Shown here: piece by piece, positions 16,500 through 28,400 of the stretch
How the letters are laid out: every line of letters begins with the position of its first letter
Numbering within the stretch: position 1 is the first letter of the stretch
DNA from: Mycobacterium sp. Z3061
GTDB taxonomy: Bacteria; Actinomycetota; Actinomycetes; Mycobacteriales; Mycobacteriaceae
DNA: 64,000 bases
Direction of reading: 5' to 3'
NCBI RefSeq assembly: GCF_031583025.1
Contig: NZ_CP134062.1
Span: 620,001 to 684,000, forward strand
Made by a program: the position numbers and the translations under genes
The notes under the pieces: generated by a model
Seen by the model: only the letters and a program-made list of their open reading frames with translations
The model's database searches: none
What the model was told of the DNA's origin: nothing

Positions 16500-19400
16500 T
16501 CAGTTGCCGGCTTTGCCGTTGTTGCCGTTGTTGCCGCCCTTGCCGGCTGACCCGCCGCCGACCGCAACGCCGCCGCCGCCGCCGTTTCCGGCATTACCGC
16601 CGCCACCGCCGCTGCCGCCGTTGCCGTTGCCGCCGGCGCTGCCGCCGCCGCCCGCGTTGCCGCCGGTCCCGACGGCGCCGGCGTTGCCACCGTCACCGCC
16701 GTCGGGACCCTTGCCGCCGTTGCCGCCGTTGCCGTTGCTGCCGCCGCCGTTGCCGCCGACGCCGCCGGTCTGGCCGTTGCCCGCGTTGCCGCCGGCACCG
16801 CCGCCGCCTGCGTTGCCGCCCTTGCCGCCGTTGCCGGAGGTCGGGCCGCCGTTGCCACCCGTCCCGCCGGCGCCGCCGCCGCCGCCCTTGCCGCCGGCGC
16901 CGCTGTTGCCGCCGTCGCCGCCGTCGGGGTGGCCCGCGGTGCCGGCCGCTCCGTTGCCGCCGGTGCCCGGCGCTCCGCCGGTACCGCCACCGCCGCCGGT
17001 GCCACCGGCCCCGCCGTTGCCGGCACCGAGGGCGTTGCCGCCCGCACCGGCCGCTCCACCGGCTCCGCCGGTGCCGCCGTCCGCGCCCTTGCCGCCGGCG
17101 CCGCTGTTCACGCCGAAGGTGGGGTCGCCGGCCGCGCCGTTGCCGCCCGCGCCGCCGTTGCCGCCGGTGCCGCCGTTACCACCGGTACCGCCGTTGCCGG
17201 CGACGGTGCCGCCGAGACCGCCGGCCCCGCCCTTACCGCCCGAACCACCGGACTGACCGAGCGAGCCGTCTTCACCGGGGTTGGTGCCGGCCGCGCCGGC
17301 CGTCCCCGCGGTGCCGTTGCCGCCGTTACCGCCCGTGCCGCCGGTGCCGTACTGGCCGGCATTGCCGCCGGCGCCGCCGTTACCGCCGGCCTTGCCCGGG
17401 TCGGTGGCCGCGTTGTAGCTGAAGCCTGCGCCGCCGTTGCCGCCGTTGCCGGTCTGGGTGGTGGGCGTGGTGCCGGCCGTGCCGTTGGTGCCCGCGCCAC
17501 TGCCGTTGCCGTTCAGGCCGCCCTTGCCGGCCGCACCGCCGGCGCCGGCATTGCCGCCGTCACCACCCCGTCCGCCGTCGGGGTTGGCGAAGGTGCCCGC
17601 CGCACCGTTGCCGCCGGCCCCGGCGGTGCCGCCGCTGCCGCCGTTGCCGCCGTTGCCGCCGGCACCGATGGCGCCGTTGGTGCCGGTGCCCAGGGCGGTA
17701 CCACCCATGCCGCCGGCGCCGCCGTTGCCGCCGTTGCCGCCGGTCGCACCGTTGGTGCCGTTGGTGCCGGCGCCGCTGTTCACACCCTGGACTCCAGTGC
17801 TGCCGTTGGTCCCGTTGCCGCCGGTCCCGCCGTTGGCGCCGTTCCCGCCGATGCCACCGGCTCCGCCGTTTCCGGAGATGGTGCCGCCGTTACCGCCGGC
17901 TCCGGCGTCACCGCCGCTGCCGCCGGCCTGACCGTTGACGCCGGTGCCGCCGTTCGACCCGGCGAAGCCGTTGCCGCCGTTACCGCCGGTGCCGCCGTTG
18001 CCGTAGGTCCCGCCGTTACCGCCGGCGCCGCCGCTGCCGCCGTTGGCACCGGCCGTGCTGGTCTGGGTGAAGCCGTTGCCGCCGTTGCCGCCGTTGCCGA
18101 CCGGGCTGGCGAATCCGGCGCCGTCGCTGCCGTTGGCGCCGGGGGTGCCGGTGCCGCCGCTGTTGGAGCCTCCGGTGCCGCCCTTGCCGACGATCGCGGT
18201 GCCGCCGTCGCCGCCCTTGCCGCCATTGGGGTTGGTCGAGGTGCCGTCGGCGCCCTTGCCGCCGTCACCCGGGGTGCCGGCCTTGCCGCCGTTGCCGGCG
18301 GCGCCGCCATTGCCGTCGGCGCCGTTGGTGCCGGTGCCGAGCGCCTTGCCGCCGAGCCCGGCGTTGCCGCCGTTGCCGCCGTTACCGCCGGTGCCGCCAT
18401 TGCCGCCGTTCTGCCCGGCGCCGCTGTTGACACCGCTCTGCCCGGCCGACCCGGCCACGCCGTCGCCGCCGTTGCCGCCGGTGGCGCCGATGCCGCCGCT
18501 ACCGCCCTTGCCGCCGTTGCCGAAGCCGGTGCCGCCGGTACCACCGGCGCCGCCGTTGCCACCCGCGCCGCCGGCCGTGCCGTCGGTGCCGCTGGCACCC
18601 GCACCGACGCCCGCCGTGCCGGCGGTGCCGGCCGAGCCGTTGCCGCCGTTGCCGCCGGCGCCACCGTTGCCGTGGCTGCCGCCGTTACCGCCGGCGCCAC
18701 CGTTGCCACCGGCCGTGCCGGGGTTGGCGACGGTCTGGCTGTAGCCGTTGCCGCCGGCGCCGCCGTTGCCGGTCACGCCGCCGACGGTGCCGCCATCGGT
18801 GCCGGCCGTGCCCGCCTTGGTGTTGGAGGTGCCGCCCGTGCCGCCCTTGCCCGCGGTCTCGTTGCCGCCGTTGCCGCCGTTACCGCCGTTGGGGTTGGTC
18901 ACGGTGCCGTCGGCGCCCTTGCCGCCGTCGCCAGGTGTGCCGGCCTTGCCACCGTTGCCGCCGTTGCCGCCGGTGCCGTCGCTGCCGGCGACGCCGTTGG
19001 TGGCGGTGCCGCCGACGCCGCCGTTGCCGCCGTTGCCGCCTGCGCCGCCGACGCCGCCGTTGCCGCCGTTCTGGCCGCTCCCGATGCCGGTGCCGTACTG
19101 GTCGACGTCGGTCACACCGTTGCCGCCGGACACGCCGTTGCCGCCCGCGGTGCCGTTGCCGCCGTTGCCGCCGGCGCCACCCTGGCCGCCGTTGCCGGAG
19201 ATGGAGCCGCCCTTGCCGCCGGCCCCGCCGGCACCGCCGGAGCCTCCGGCGCGGCCATTGCCGCCGGAGTCTCCCGACTTGGTGCCGTTCGCCCCGTTCA
19301 GGACGCTGTCGACGCCGTTGCCGCCAGCCCCGCCGTTGCCACCGTTGCCGATGTTGCCGCCGTTGCCGCCGGCGCCGCCGTTGCCGCCGCTGGCGCCCTT

Positions 19401-22400
19401 GGTGAGGGGGTTGTAGCCCGCGCCGCCCTGACCGCCGTTGCCGGCCGGCCCGGTGACCGAGGCGCCGTTGGTGCCGCTGGTGCCGGGTGTGGATCCGGTG
19501 CCGCCGGTACCGCCGATGCCGGCCTTGCCGGCGTTGCCGCCGTTACCGCCGTTGCCGCCGTTGGGGTTCAGAACGGTGCCCGCAGCGCCGGTGCCGCCGT
19601 TGCCGGGGGTGCCGGCCTTGCCGCCGTTGGCGCCGTTGCCGCCGGTGCCGTCGGTGCCCGCGAGGCCGATGCCGTTGAGCAGGGCACCGGCCTTGCCGCC
19701 GTTGCCACCGGCGCCGCCGTTACCACCGTCGCCGCCGCTGCCGCCGTCCTGGCCGGCACCGCTGTTGATCAGCGGGAGGCCGGATTGCCGCTGACCCCGT
19801 TGCCGCCCTTGCCGCCGGCTGCGCCGTTGCCGGCCGCGCCGCCGCTGCCGGCGTTGCCGGCCAGGGTGCCGCTGGCGCCGCCGTTGCCACCGCTGCCGCC
19901 GGACCCGCCGGCCTGGCCGTTGGTGCCGCTGCTGCCGGGCAGGACGCCGTTGACGCCGGCCTTGCCCGCGGTGCCGTTGCCGCCCGCGCCGCCGTTGCCG
20001 CCGTTGCCGATGGTGCCGCCGTTGCCGCCGGCGCCGCCGTCACCGCCGGTCTTGCCCGGGTCGGTCAGGGGGTTGTAGCTGAAGCCGGTGCCGCCCTTGC
20101 CGCCGTTGCCGGCCGTGCCCGCGGGGACGGTGCCGGCCTTGCCGTCGGTTCCGTTGGTGAAGCCGGTGCCGCCCTTGCCGAGGGCGCCGGCGGTGCCGAT
20201 GGTGCCGCCGTCGCCGCCCTTGCCGCCGTTGGGGTTGGCGTAGGTTCCGTTGCCGCCGTCGCCGCCGTTGCCGCCGACCCCGGTGTTGCCGCCGTTGCCG
20301 CCGGCCCCGCCGTTGCCCTGCTTGTAACCGGGAGCCACGGGCGAACCTCCGTCGCCGCCCTTGCCGCCGGCGCCGCCGTTGCCGCCGCCGCCACCTTTAC
20401 CGCCGTTGCCGCCGTTGATTCCGTTGCCGCCGTTGCCGCCGGTTCCGCCGTCGCCGCCGTTACCTGCGGCGCCGCCGTCACCGCCGTCGCCGGCGATCGT
20501 GCCGCCCAGGCCACCCTTGCCGCCGTTGCCGCCGGCGCTGGCGTTGCCGCCGATGGTGCCGTCGGCGCCGGGTGTGTTGCCGTCGCTGCCGGCGGCGCCC
20601 TTGGCTCCGCTGCCGCCCTTGCCGCCGGTGCCGCCGGTGCCGTACTGCCCGGCGTTGCCGCCCGTGCCGCCGTCGCCGCCGGCCTTGGTCGGGTCGGTGG
20701 AGTTCCAGCCGGCCCCACCGGTGCCGCCGTTGCCGGCGATGGTGGTCGGGGTGGCGCCGTTGCCGCCGTTGGCGCCGGGGTTCAGGCCGCTGCCGCCGGT
20801 ACCGCCGGTGCCGCCGCTGCCGGGGTTGGCGCCGTTGCCGCCGGCGCCGCCGGTCGGGTGCGCCGCGGTGCCCGCCGCGCCGGTGCCGCCGACGCCGCTG
20901 ACGCCGCCGACCCCGCCGTTGCCGGCGTTTCCGCCGTTGCCGACGGTGCCGTTGGTGACGGTGCCGGCGTTGCCGCCCGCGGCGCCCTTGCCGCCGGTGC
21001 CGCCATTACCGGCGTTGCCGCCTGCGCCGTTGTTGAGGGCGAAGGTGGGGTCTCCCGCGCCGCCCTTGCCGCCGACGCCGCCGGCGCCGCCGTCGCCGCC
21101 CTTGCCGCCGCTGCCGCTGTTGCCGGCGATGGTGCCGCCGTTACCGCCCTTGCCGGCCGCTCCGCCGTCGCCGCCGTCGCCGCCCACTCCGCCGGTGCCG
21201 CCGGTGGGACCGGTGGCACCCGTCACGCCCGTGCCGCCGGTGTATCCGTCGCCACCGTTACCGCCGTTGCCGTAGGCGCCGGCGTTGCCGCCGTCACCGC
21301 CGGCGTAGCCGGTCTGGCCGGCGCCCGGGATACCGAAGGCGTTGCCGCCGTTGCCGCCGTTGCCGGTCGGGGTGGTGGGTGTGGTGCCTGCTTTGCCGTT
21401 GGCGCCGCTGCCGCCGGGGCCGGTGCCCGGGTGCCGGCGTTGCCGCCGGCGCCCGGGTCGCTGCCGTTGCCGCCCTTGCCGCCGCCGAGGTAACCGTTGC
21501 CGCCCTTGCCGCCGGCCGCGCCGAGGCCACCGTTGCCGCCGTTGCCGGCGTTGCCGCCTTCACCGACGTTGGTGTTGAGGCCGTTGCCGCCGGCGCCACC
21601 CGCCGCGCCGGCGCCGGCGTTGCCGCCGGCGCCGCCCTTGCCGTTCAGGGTGCCGCTGTTGCCGCCGTCGCCACCGGCCCCGCCGCTGCCGCCGGTCTGG
21701 CCGTTGGCGCCGTTGGGGTCGTCGACGGTGCCGTTGGCGCCGGCCTTGCCGGCGGCGCCGTTGCCACCGTTGCCGCCGGTGCCGCCGTCGCCGTAGAGGC
21801 CGCCGTCGCCGCCCGCGCCGCCCTTGCCGCCGTTAGCGCCGGGGGTGGTGGCGGTGTAGCCGTCGCCGCCGTTACCGCCGTTGCCGCCGACGCCGGTCGG
21901 GGTGCTGCCGCCGCTGCCGTTGTTGCCCTTCGCGCCGGAGCCGGAGCCGGAGCCGTTTGCGCCTCCGGCACCGCCGGTGCCGCCGCCGGCGCCGGTGCCC
22001 GGGTTCCCGCCCTTGCCGCCGGCCCCGCCGTCGGGGTTGGTCACGGTGCCGGCCGCGCCGTTGCCGCCGTTGCCCTGCAGGCCGCCGTTGCCGCCGTTGC
22101 CGGCGTTGCCGCCGGCCGCGCCGGCGCCTGCCACGCCGTTGGTGGCCGCACCGCCCTTGCCGCCGGCACCGCCGTCGCCGCCCAGGCCGCCGCTGCCGCC
22201 GCTGCCGCCGTTCTGTCCGCCGCCGATACCGGTGCCGTACTGGTTGGAGTTGGCCACGCCGTCGTGACCGTCCACGCCGTTGCCGCCGTTGCCGCCGCTG
22301 CCGGCGTTGCCGCCGACGCCGCCTGCGCCGCCGTTGCCGGTCGTGGTGCCGCCGGCCCCGCCGGCGCCGCCCGTGCCGCCGGCGCCACCCTTTCCGCCAT

Positions 22401-25400
22401 TGGTGCCGGAGTCGCCGGTGTTGAGCCCGTTGGTACCGGCCGCGCCGTTGGAGCCGCTGCCGCCGGCCCCACCCTTACCGCCGTTGCCGTTGCTGCCGCC
22501 GCTGCCGCCCTGGCCGCCGGCGCCGCCGTTGAGGCCGTTGCCGTTGGCGTCGGTGGCGTTGGGCGCCCAGCTGTAGCCGACGCCGCCGTCGCCGCCGTTG
22601 CCGGAAGGGCCCGTGAAGGCCGCGCCGGCGGCGCCGTTGGTGCCGCTCGGGTCGCCGCCACCGTCGAGGCCGCCGGTGCCGCCGCCGCCGGCGGTCCCGA
22701 CCTTGCCGCCGTTGCCGCCGTTGCCGCCGGCGGTGCTGCCGGCGATGCCCGCGGCGCCGTTGCCACCGCTGCCCGAGGCGCCTGCGGCGCCGCCGTTGCC
22801 GGCGTTGCCGCCGGTGCCGACCGTTCCGACGGTGCCGTACAGGCCGGCCTTGCCGCCGGCGCCGCCGGCGCCGCCGTTGCCGCCCACTCCGCCGCTACCG
22901 CCGTTGCCGCCGTTCTGGCCGCCGCCCTTGCCGGTGCCGTACTCGTCGAGCCCGGAGACGCCGTTGGCGCCGTCGGCGCCGGTGCCACCGGCGCCACCGT
23001 CGGCACCGGTCCCGCCGTTGCCGCCGGCACCGCCGTCACCCAGGTTGGTGCCGGCGTCGCCGCCGACGCCGCCCTTGCCGCCGGCGCCGCCGGCCTGACC
23101 GGTGCTGCCGTTGTTGCCCGCGCTGACGCCGTCCTTGCCGACCGCGCCCGCCACGCCGTTGCCGCCGTCACCGCCGGCGCCGCCACTGCCGTAGTTGCCG
23201 CCCTTGCCGCCGGCCCCGCCGTCGCCGCCGTTAGCGCCGGCAGTGGTCGAGGTGAAGCCGGTGCCACCCTTGCCGCCGTTGCCGACCGGGGTCTGCGGCA
23301 GGGCACCGTCGATGCCGTACTTGCCGGTGCCGACGCCGGTGCCGTTGCTGCCGCCGGTGCCGCCGGCGCCGACCGTGCCGGCGTTGCCGCCGTTGCCGCC
23401 GACCCCGCCGTTCGGGCTGGTGGCCGTGCCGGCCGCGCCCATGCCGCCGTCGCCCGGCGTCCCGGCGTTGCCGCCGTTGCCGGCGTTGCCACCGGCGCCG
23501 GAGGTGCCGGCGATGCCCTTGGTGGAGCCGCCGCCGGCGCCGCCGGCACCGCCGTTGCCGCCGTTCGCGCCGTTGCCGCCGTTGCCGCCGGCCTGACCCG
23601 CGCCATTGTTGACGCCGGCCACACCGTTGGCGCCGGTCTGCCCGGTACCGCCGTTGCCGCCGCTGCCGCCGCTGCCGCCGGCGCCACCGGCGCCGCCGTT
23701 GCCGAAGTTCACGCCGGCCTTGCCGCCGCGGCCGCCGTCGCCGCCGGACCCACCGGCCTGCGCGTTGCCGCCGCTGTCACCGGCCTTCACACCTGCGCTG
23801 CCGTCGTTGCCGGCCACGCCGTTGCCACCGGCCCCGCCGTTGCCGCCGTTGCCGTAGTTGCCGCCGTCACCGCCGGCCCCGCCGTTGCCGCCGTTGGCGC
23901 CGGCAGCCTGCGGGTTGAACCCGCTGCCGCCGTTGCCGCCGTTGCCGACGGGTCCCGTGACGTTGGTGCCGTTGGCGCCGTTGGCGGCGCTACCGCCGCC
24001 GCCGTTGGTGCCACCGGCGCCGCCCTTGCCGACGGCTCCGGCGTTGCCGCCGTTGCCGCCGGCGCCGCCGTTGATGTTGGTGCTGGTGCCAGCCGCGCCG
24101 TTGCCGCCGCTGCCGGGCGTGCCGGCGTTGCCGCCCTTGCCGCCGATTCCGCCGTTGCCGTTGCTGCCTGCGGTGGCGCCGGCTCCGCCGGCCGCCCCGC
24201 CCTTGCCGCCGGCCCCGCCGGCACCGCCGGTACCGCCGGCCCCACCGTCGCCGCCGGCCTGGCCGCCGCCGATGCCGTTGTTGTAGTTGTTCTGGTCGCT
24301 GACGCCGTTGGCACCGGTGATGCCGGTGCCGCCGGCGCCGGCCGCGCCGCCGGTGCCGCCGTTGCTGGCGTTGCCGCCGCCGGCGTTGGTGCCCGCGGTG
24401 CCTGCGGTGCCGCCATTGGTGGCGCCGGCAGCTCCGCCGGTGCCGCCGGTGCCGCCGTTGCCGCCCTTACCGCCGGCCCCGCCGTCGCCACCGGCGTAGC
24501 CGGCGCCGTTGTTGAAGCCCGAGCTGCCGTTGGCACCCGCCGCGCCGGTTCCACCGTTGCCGGCGGTGCCCGCGTTGCCGCCCTTGGCCGCGTTGCCACC
24601 GTTGCCTGCCGTGCCCGCGCCGGCGCTGCCGTTGGCGGCGCCCGCTGCGCCACCGGCCCCGCCGCTGCCGCCGGCGCCGCCGTTACCGGCGTTGCCGCCG
24701 GCCGTGCCGGAGCCGCCGATTCCGGTGGTGGCGACGCCGTTGCTGCCGTCTATGCCGCTGCCGCCGGCGCCGCCGACGCCGCCGTTTCCGCCCAGGCCGC
24801 CGGTGCCGCCCTTGAAGCCGCTGCCCGCGCCCTTGCCGCCCGCGCCACCGGCGCCGCCGGTGCCGCCCACGGTGCCGTCGGTGCCGTTGGGGTTGTTCGC
24901 GTTGACGCCGTTGGATCCGGCCGTGCCGGCCGCGCCATTGCCGCCCACGCCGCCGTTACCGCCGTTGGCCCCGGTGCCGGTGCCGCCGCTGCTGCCGTTG
25001 CTGCCGCCGGTGCCGCCGGTACCCGCCGCGCCGCCGGCGCCGCCCGTGCCGGTGGCCCCGGCGTTGCCGCCCGCTCCACCGACTCCGCCGTTGGGGTTGG
25101 TTGTGGTGCCGGCCGCGCCGTCGCCACCGCTGCCGGCCGCGCCGGAGGCGCCGCCCTTGCCGCCCGCGCCGCCGTTGCCGTTGGCGCCCGCGCTGCCACC
25201 GGTGCCGCCGGTACCCGCGGCGCCGCCGCCACCTCCGGCGCCACCCTTGCCGCCGGTACCGCCGGCCCCGCCGTCGCCGCCGGCCTGGCCGCCGCCGATG
25301 CCGGTGCCGTACTTACTCGAGTCTGCGATTCCGTTGGCGCCGGTGATACCGGTGCCGCCGGATCCGGCCGCGCCACCGGCGCCGCCGCTGCTGCCTGCGC

Positions 25401-28400
25401 CGCCGCTGCCGTTGACCCCCGCGCTGGCCCCTGAGCCGCCGGCCGCACCGGCATTGCCGCCCTTGCCGCCCGCGGCGCCGGCACCGCCGGCCCCGCCGTT
25501 GCCGCCGGCATAACCGGCGCCGCTGTTGACTCCCGAGACACCGTTGGCGCCGTTGGCGCCGATCCCGCCGGCGCCCGCCGTGCCGGCCGCCCGCCGTTGC
25601 CGCCCGCACCGCCGTTGCCGGAGATGCCCTTGGTGATGCCGGTGCCGGGCGTGCCTGCGGCACCGCCGGATCCACCGGCACCGCCGGCGCCACCGGCACC
25701 CGCGTTGCCGCCGGCCTGGCCGGCGTTGCCGATGCCCGTGGTCGTCGTTCCGTTGCTGCCGGCCACGCCGGAACCACCCGTGCCGCCGGCGCCACCCTGG
25801 CCGCCGGCCCCACCGCTGCCGGTGGTGGTTCCGACGCCGCTGGCCGTACCGCCGGCGCCGCCGTCACCACCCTTGCCGCCGGCCGAGCCGGCGGTGCCGC
25901 TGTCGCCGGGGTTGACGCCGCTGACGCCGTTCGCTCCGGCCGCGCCGTTACCGCCGGCCCCGCCGCTGCCGCCGTTAGCGCCTGTTCCGCCGTTGCCGGC
26001 GACGCCGCTACCGGCGGGACCGGTGCCCGCCGCGCCGCCGGTGCCGACCGCGCCGGCGTTGCCGCCCTTGCCGCCGGCTCCGCCGTCGACGAACGTGCTG
26101 GTGCCGTCGGCGCCGCGGCCGCCGTTGCCGGCGCTGCCCGCGTTGCCGCCCTGACCGCCGTTGCCGCCCTTGCCGCTGGCGCCGTTGGTCGCGCCCGCGC
26201 CGCCGGCGGACCCGCCGGTGCCACCGGTGCCGCCCGCCCCGCCCTTGCCGCCGGCGCCGCCGTCGCCGCCGGCCACTCCGGCGCCGCTGTTGACGCCCGC
26301 CACGCCGTTGGCCCCGGTGACTCCGGCGCCACCGTTTCCGGCTGCTCCGCCGGCGCCACCGCTGCTGGCGGCCCCGCCGTTACCGTTCGTGCCCGCTTTA
26401 CCGCCGGTCCCGGTGCCGGCCGCTCCGCCGGTGCCGCCGTTACCGCCGTTGGCGCCGTTGCCGCCCGCGCCGCCGTCACCGCCGGCCGTGCCCGCGCCGC
26501 CGTTGACGCCGGCCAGGCCGTTGGCGCCGGTGGCGCCTATGCCGCCCTTGCCCGCGAGGCCCGCGCTGCCGCCGGATCCGGCCGCTCCACCGCTGCCCGC
26601 CGTGCCGGCCGTCCGCCGCCGGTGCCGGCGCCGCCGGCATCGCCGCCCTTACCGCCCGCACCGCCGTTGCCGCCCGCACCCGCATTGCCGCCGGCCTGGC
26701 CGGCGCCGTTGTTGAGCCCGGCCACGCCGTTACCGCCGTCGACGCCCGACCCGCCGGTGCCACCGCTGCCACCGGTGCCGCCCTGCCCACCGGTGCCGCC
26801 GACGCCCTTGCCGCTGGCCGTGCCGCCGGCACCGCCGTCGCCGCCCTTGCCGCCGGCCGACCCGTTGGTACCGCTGTCACCGGGGTCGACGCCGTCTTTA
26901 CCGGCTGCGCCAGCCGTGCCGTTGCCGCCGTCGCCGCCCTTGCCGCCATTGGCGCCCGTGCCGTCGGCGCCGTTGGCGCCGCTGCCGGCAGGCCCACTGC
27001 CGGCCTTGCCGCCGGTGCCGACCGCGCCGGCGTCGCCGCCCTTGCCGCCGGCTCCGCCGTCGCTGAACGTGCTGGTGCCATCGGCGCCACGGCCACCGTC
27101 ACCGGCGATGCCGGCGTTGCCGCCCTGACCGCCGTCGCCGCCTTTGCCGTTGGCGCCCGCAGTGGCGCCGGCGCCACCGGCCTTGCCGCCGGTGCCACCC
27201 GTGCCGCCGTCGCCGCCCTTGCCGCCGGCTCCGCCGCTACCGCCGGCCTGACCCGCGCCCGCGTTGACCCCGGCCTGCCCGGTGGCGCCGGTGATACCCG
27301 CACCTCCGTTGCCGGCCGCGCCGCCGGCCGCGCCGCTGCTGGCGGCCCCGCCGTTGCCGTTGGCGCCCGCTTTGCCGCCGGCGCCGGTGCCTGCGGCTCC
27401 GCCGACACCTCCGTTGCCGCCGTTGGCGCCGCTACCGCCGGCGCCGCCATCGCCGCCGGCGTAACCGGCGCCGCTGTTGACGCCGGAAATGCCGTCGTGA
27501 CCGGCAGCGCCGACGCCGCCCTTTCCGGCGGTACCCGCCGCGCCACCGCTGCCCGCCGCACCGCCGTCACCGGCCTTGCCGGCGGTGGGACCGCTGCCCG
27601 CCGCGCCGCCCTTGCCGCCGGCTCCGCCGTCGCCGCCGCTGCCGGCGTTGCCGCCGGCCTGGCCGTTACCGCCGGCGCCGCTGGTGGCGACGCCGTTGTT
27701 GCCGTCGACACCCGAGCCGCCCTTGCCGCCGGCCCCGCCGATGCCGCCGGCCCCGCCGTCGCCGCCCTTGGTGCCGACTCCGCTGGCCGTGCCGCCCGCG
27801 CCGCCGTCGCCACCCTTACCACCGGCGAGGCCGTTGGTGCCGCTGCCGCCTGCGTTGATGCCGTTCTCGCCGTTGGCCCCGGCCGCGCCGTTACCGCCGG
27901 CGCCGCCGTCACCGCCGTTGGCGCCGGTCCCGTTGATGCCGTCTGCGCCCTTGCCCGCTGGGCCGCTACCGCCGGTGCCGCCCTGGCCGACCGCGCCGGC
28001 GTTGCCGCCCTTGCCGCCGGCCCCGCCGTCGACGTACGTGCTGGTGCCGTCGGCGCCGCGGCCACCGCTACCGGCCGTGCCGGCGTTGCCGCCCTGGCCA
28101 CCGGTGCCGCCCTTGCCGTCGGCTCCCGCGGTTGCGCCGGCGCCGCCGGCCTGTCCGCCGGTGCCGCCGGTGCCACCGGCGCCACCCTTACCGCCCGCGC
28201 CGCCATCGCCACCGGCCTGTCCGGCGCCCGCGTTGGTTCCGGCCACGCCGTTGGCGCCGGTGATGCCGGCGCCGCCGGATCCCGCCGCGCCCCCGGCGCC
28301 GCCGCTGCTGGCGGCCCCGCCGTTCCCGTTGGCGCCTGCGCTGCCACCGGTGCCGGAGCCGGCCGCGCCACCGACACCACCCTTACCGCCGTTGGCGCCG

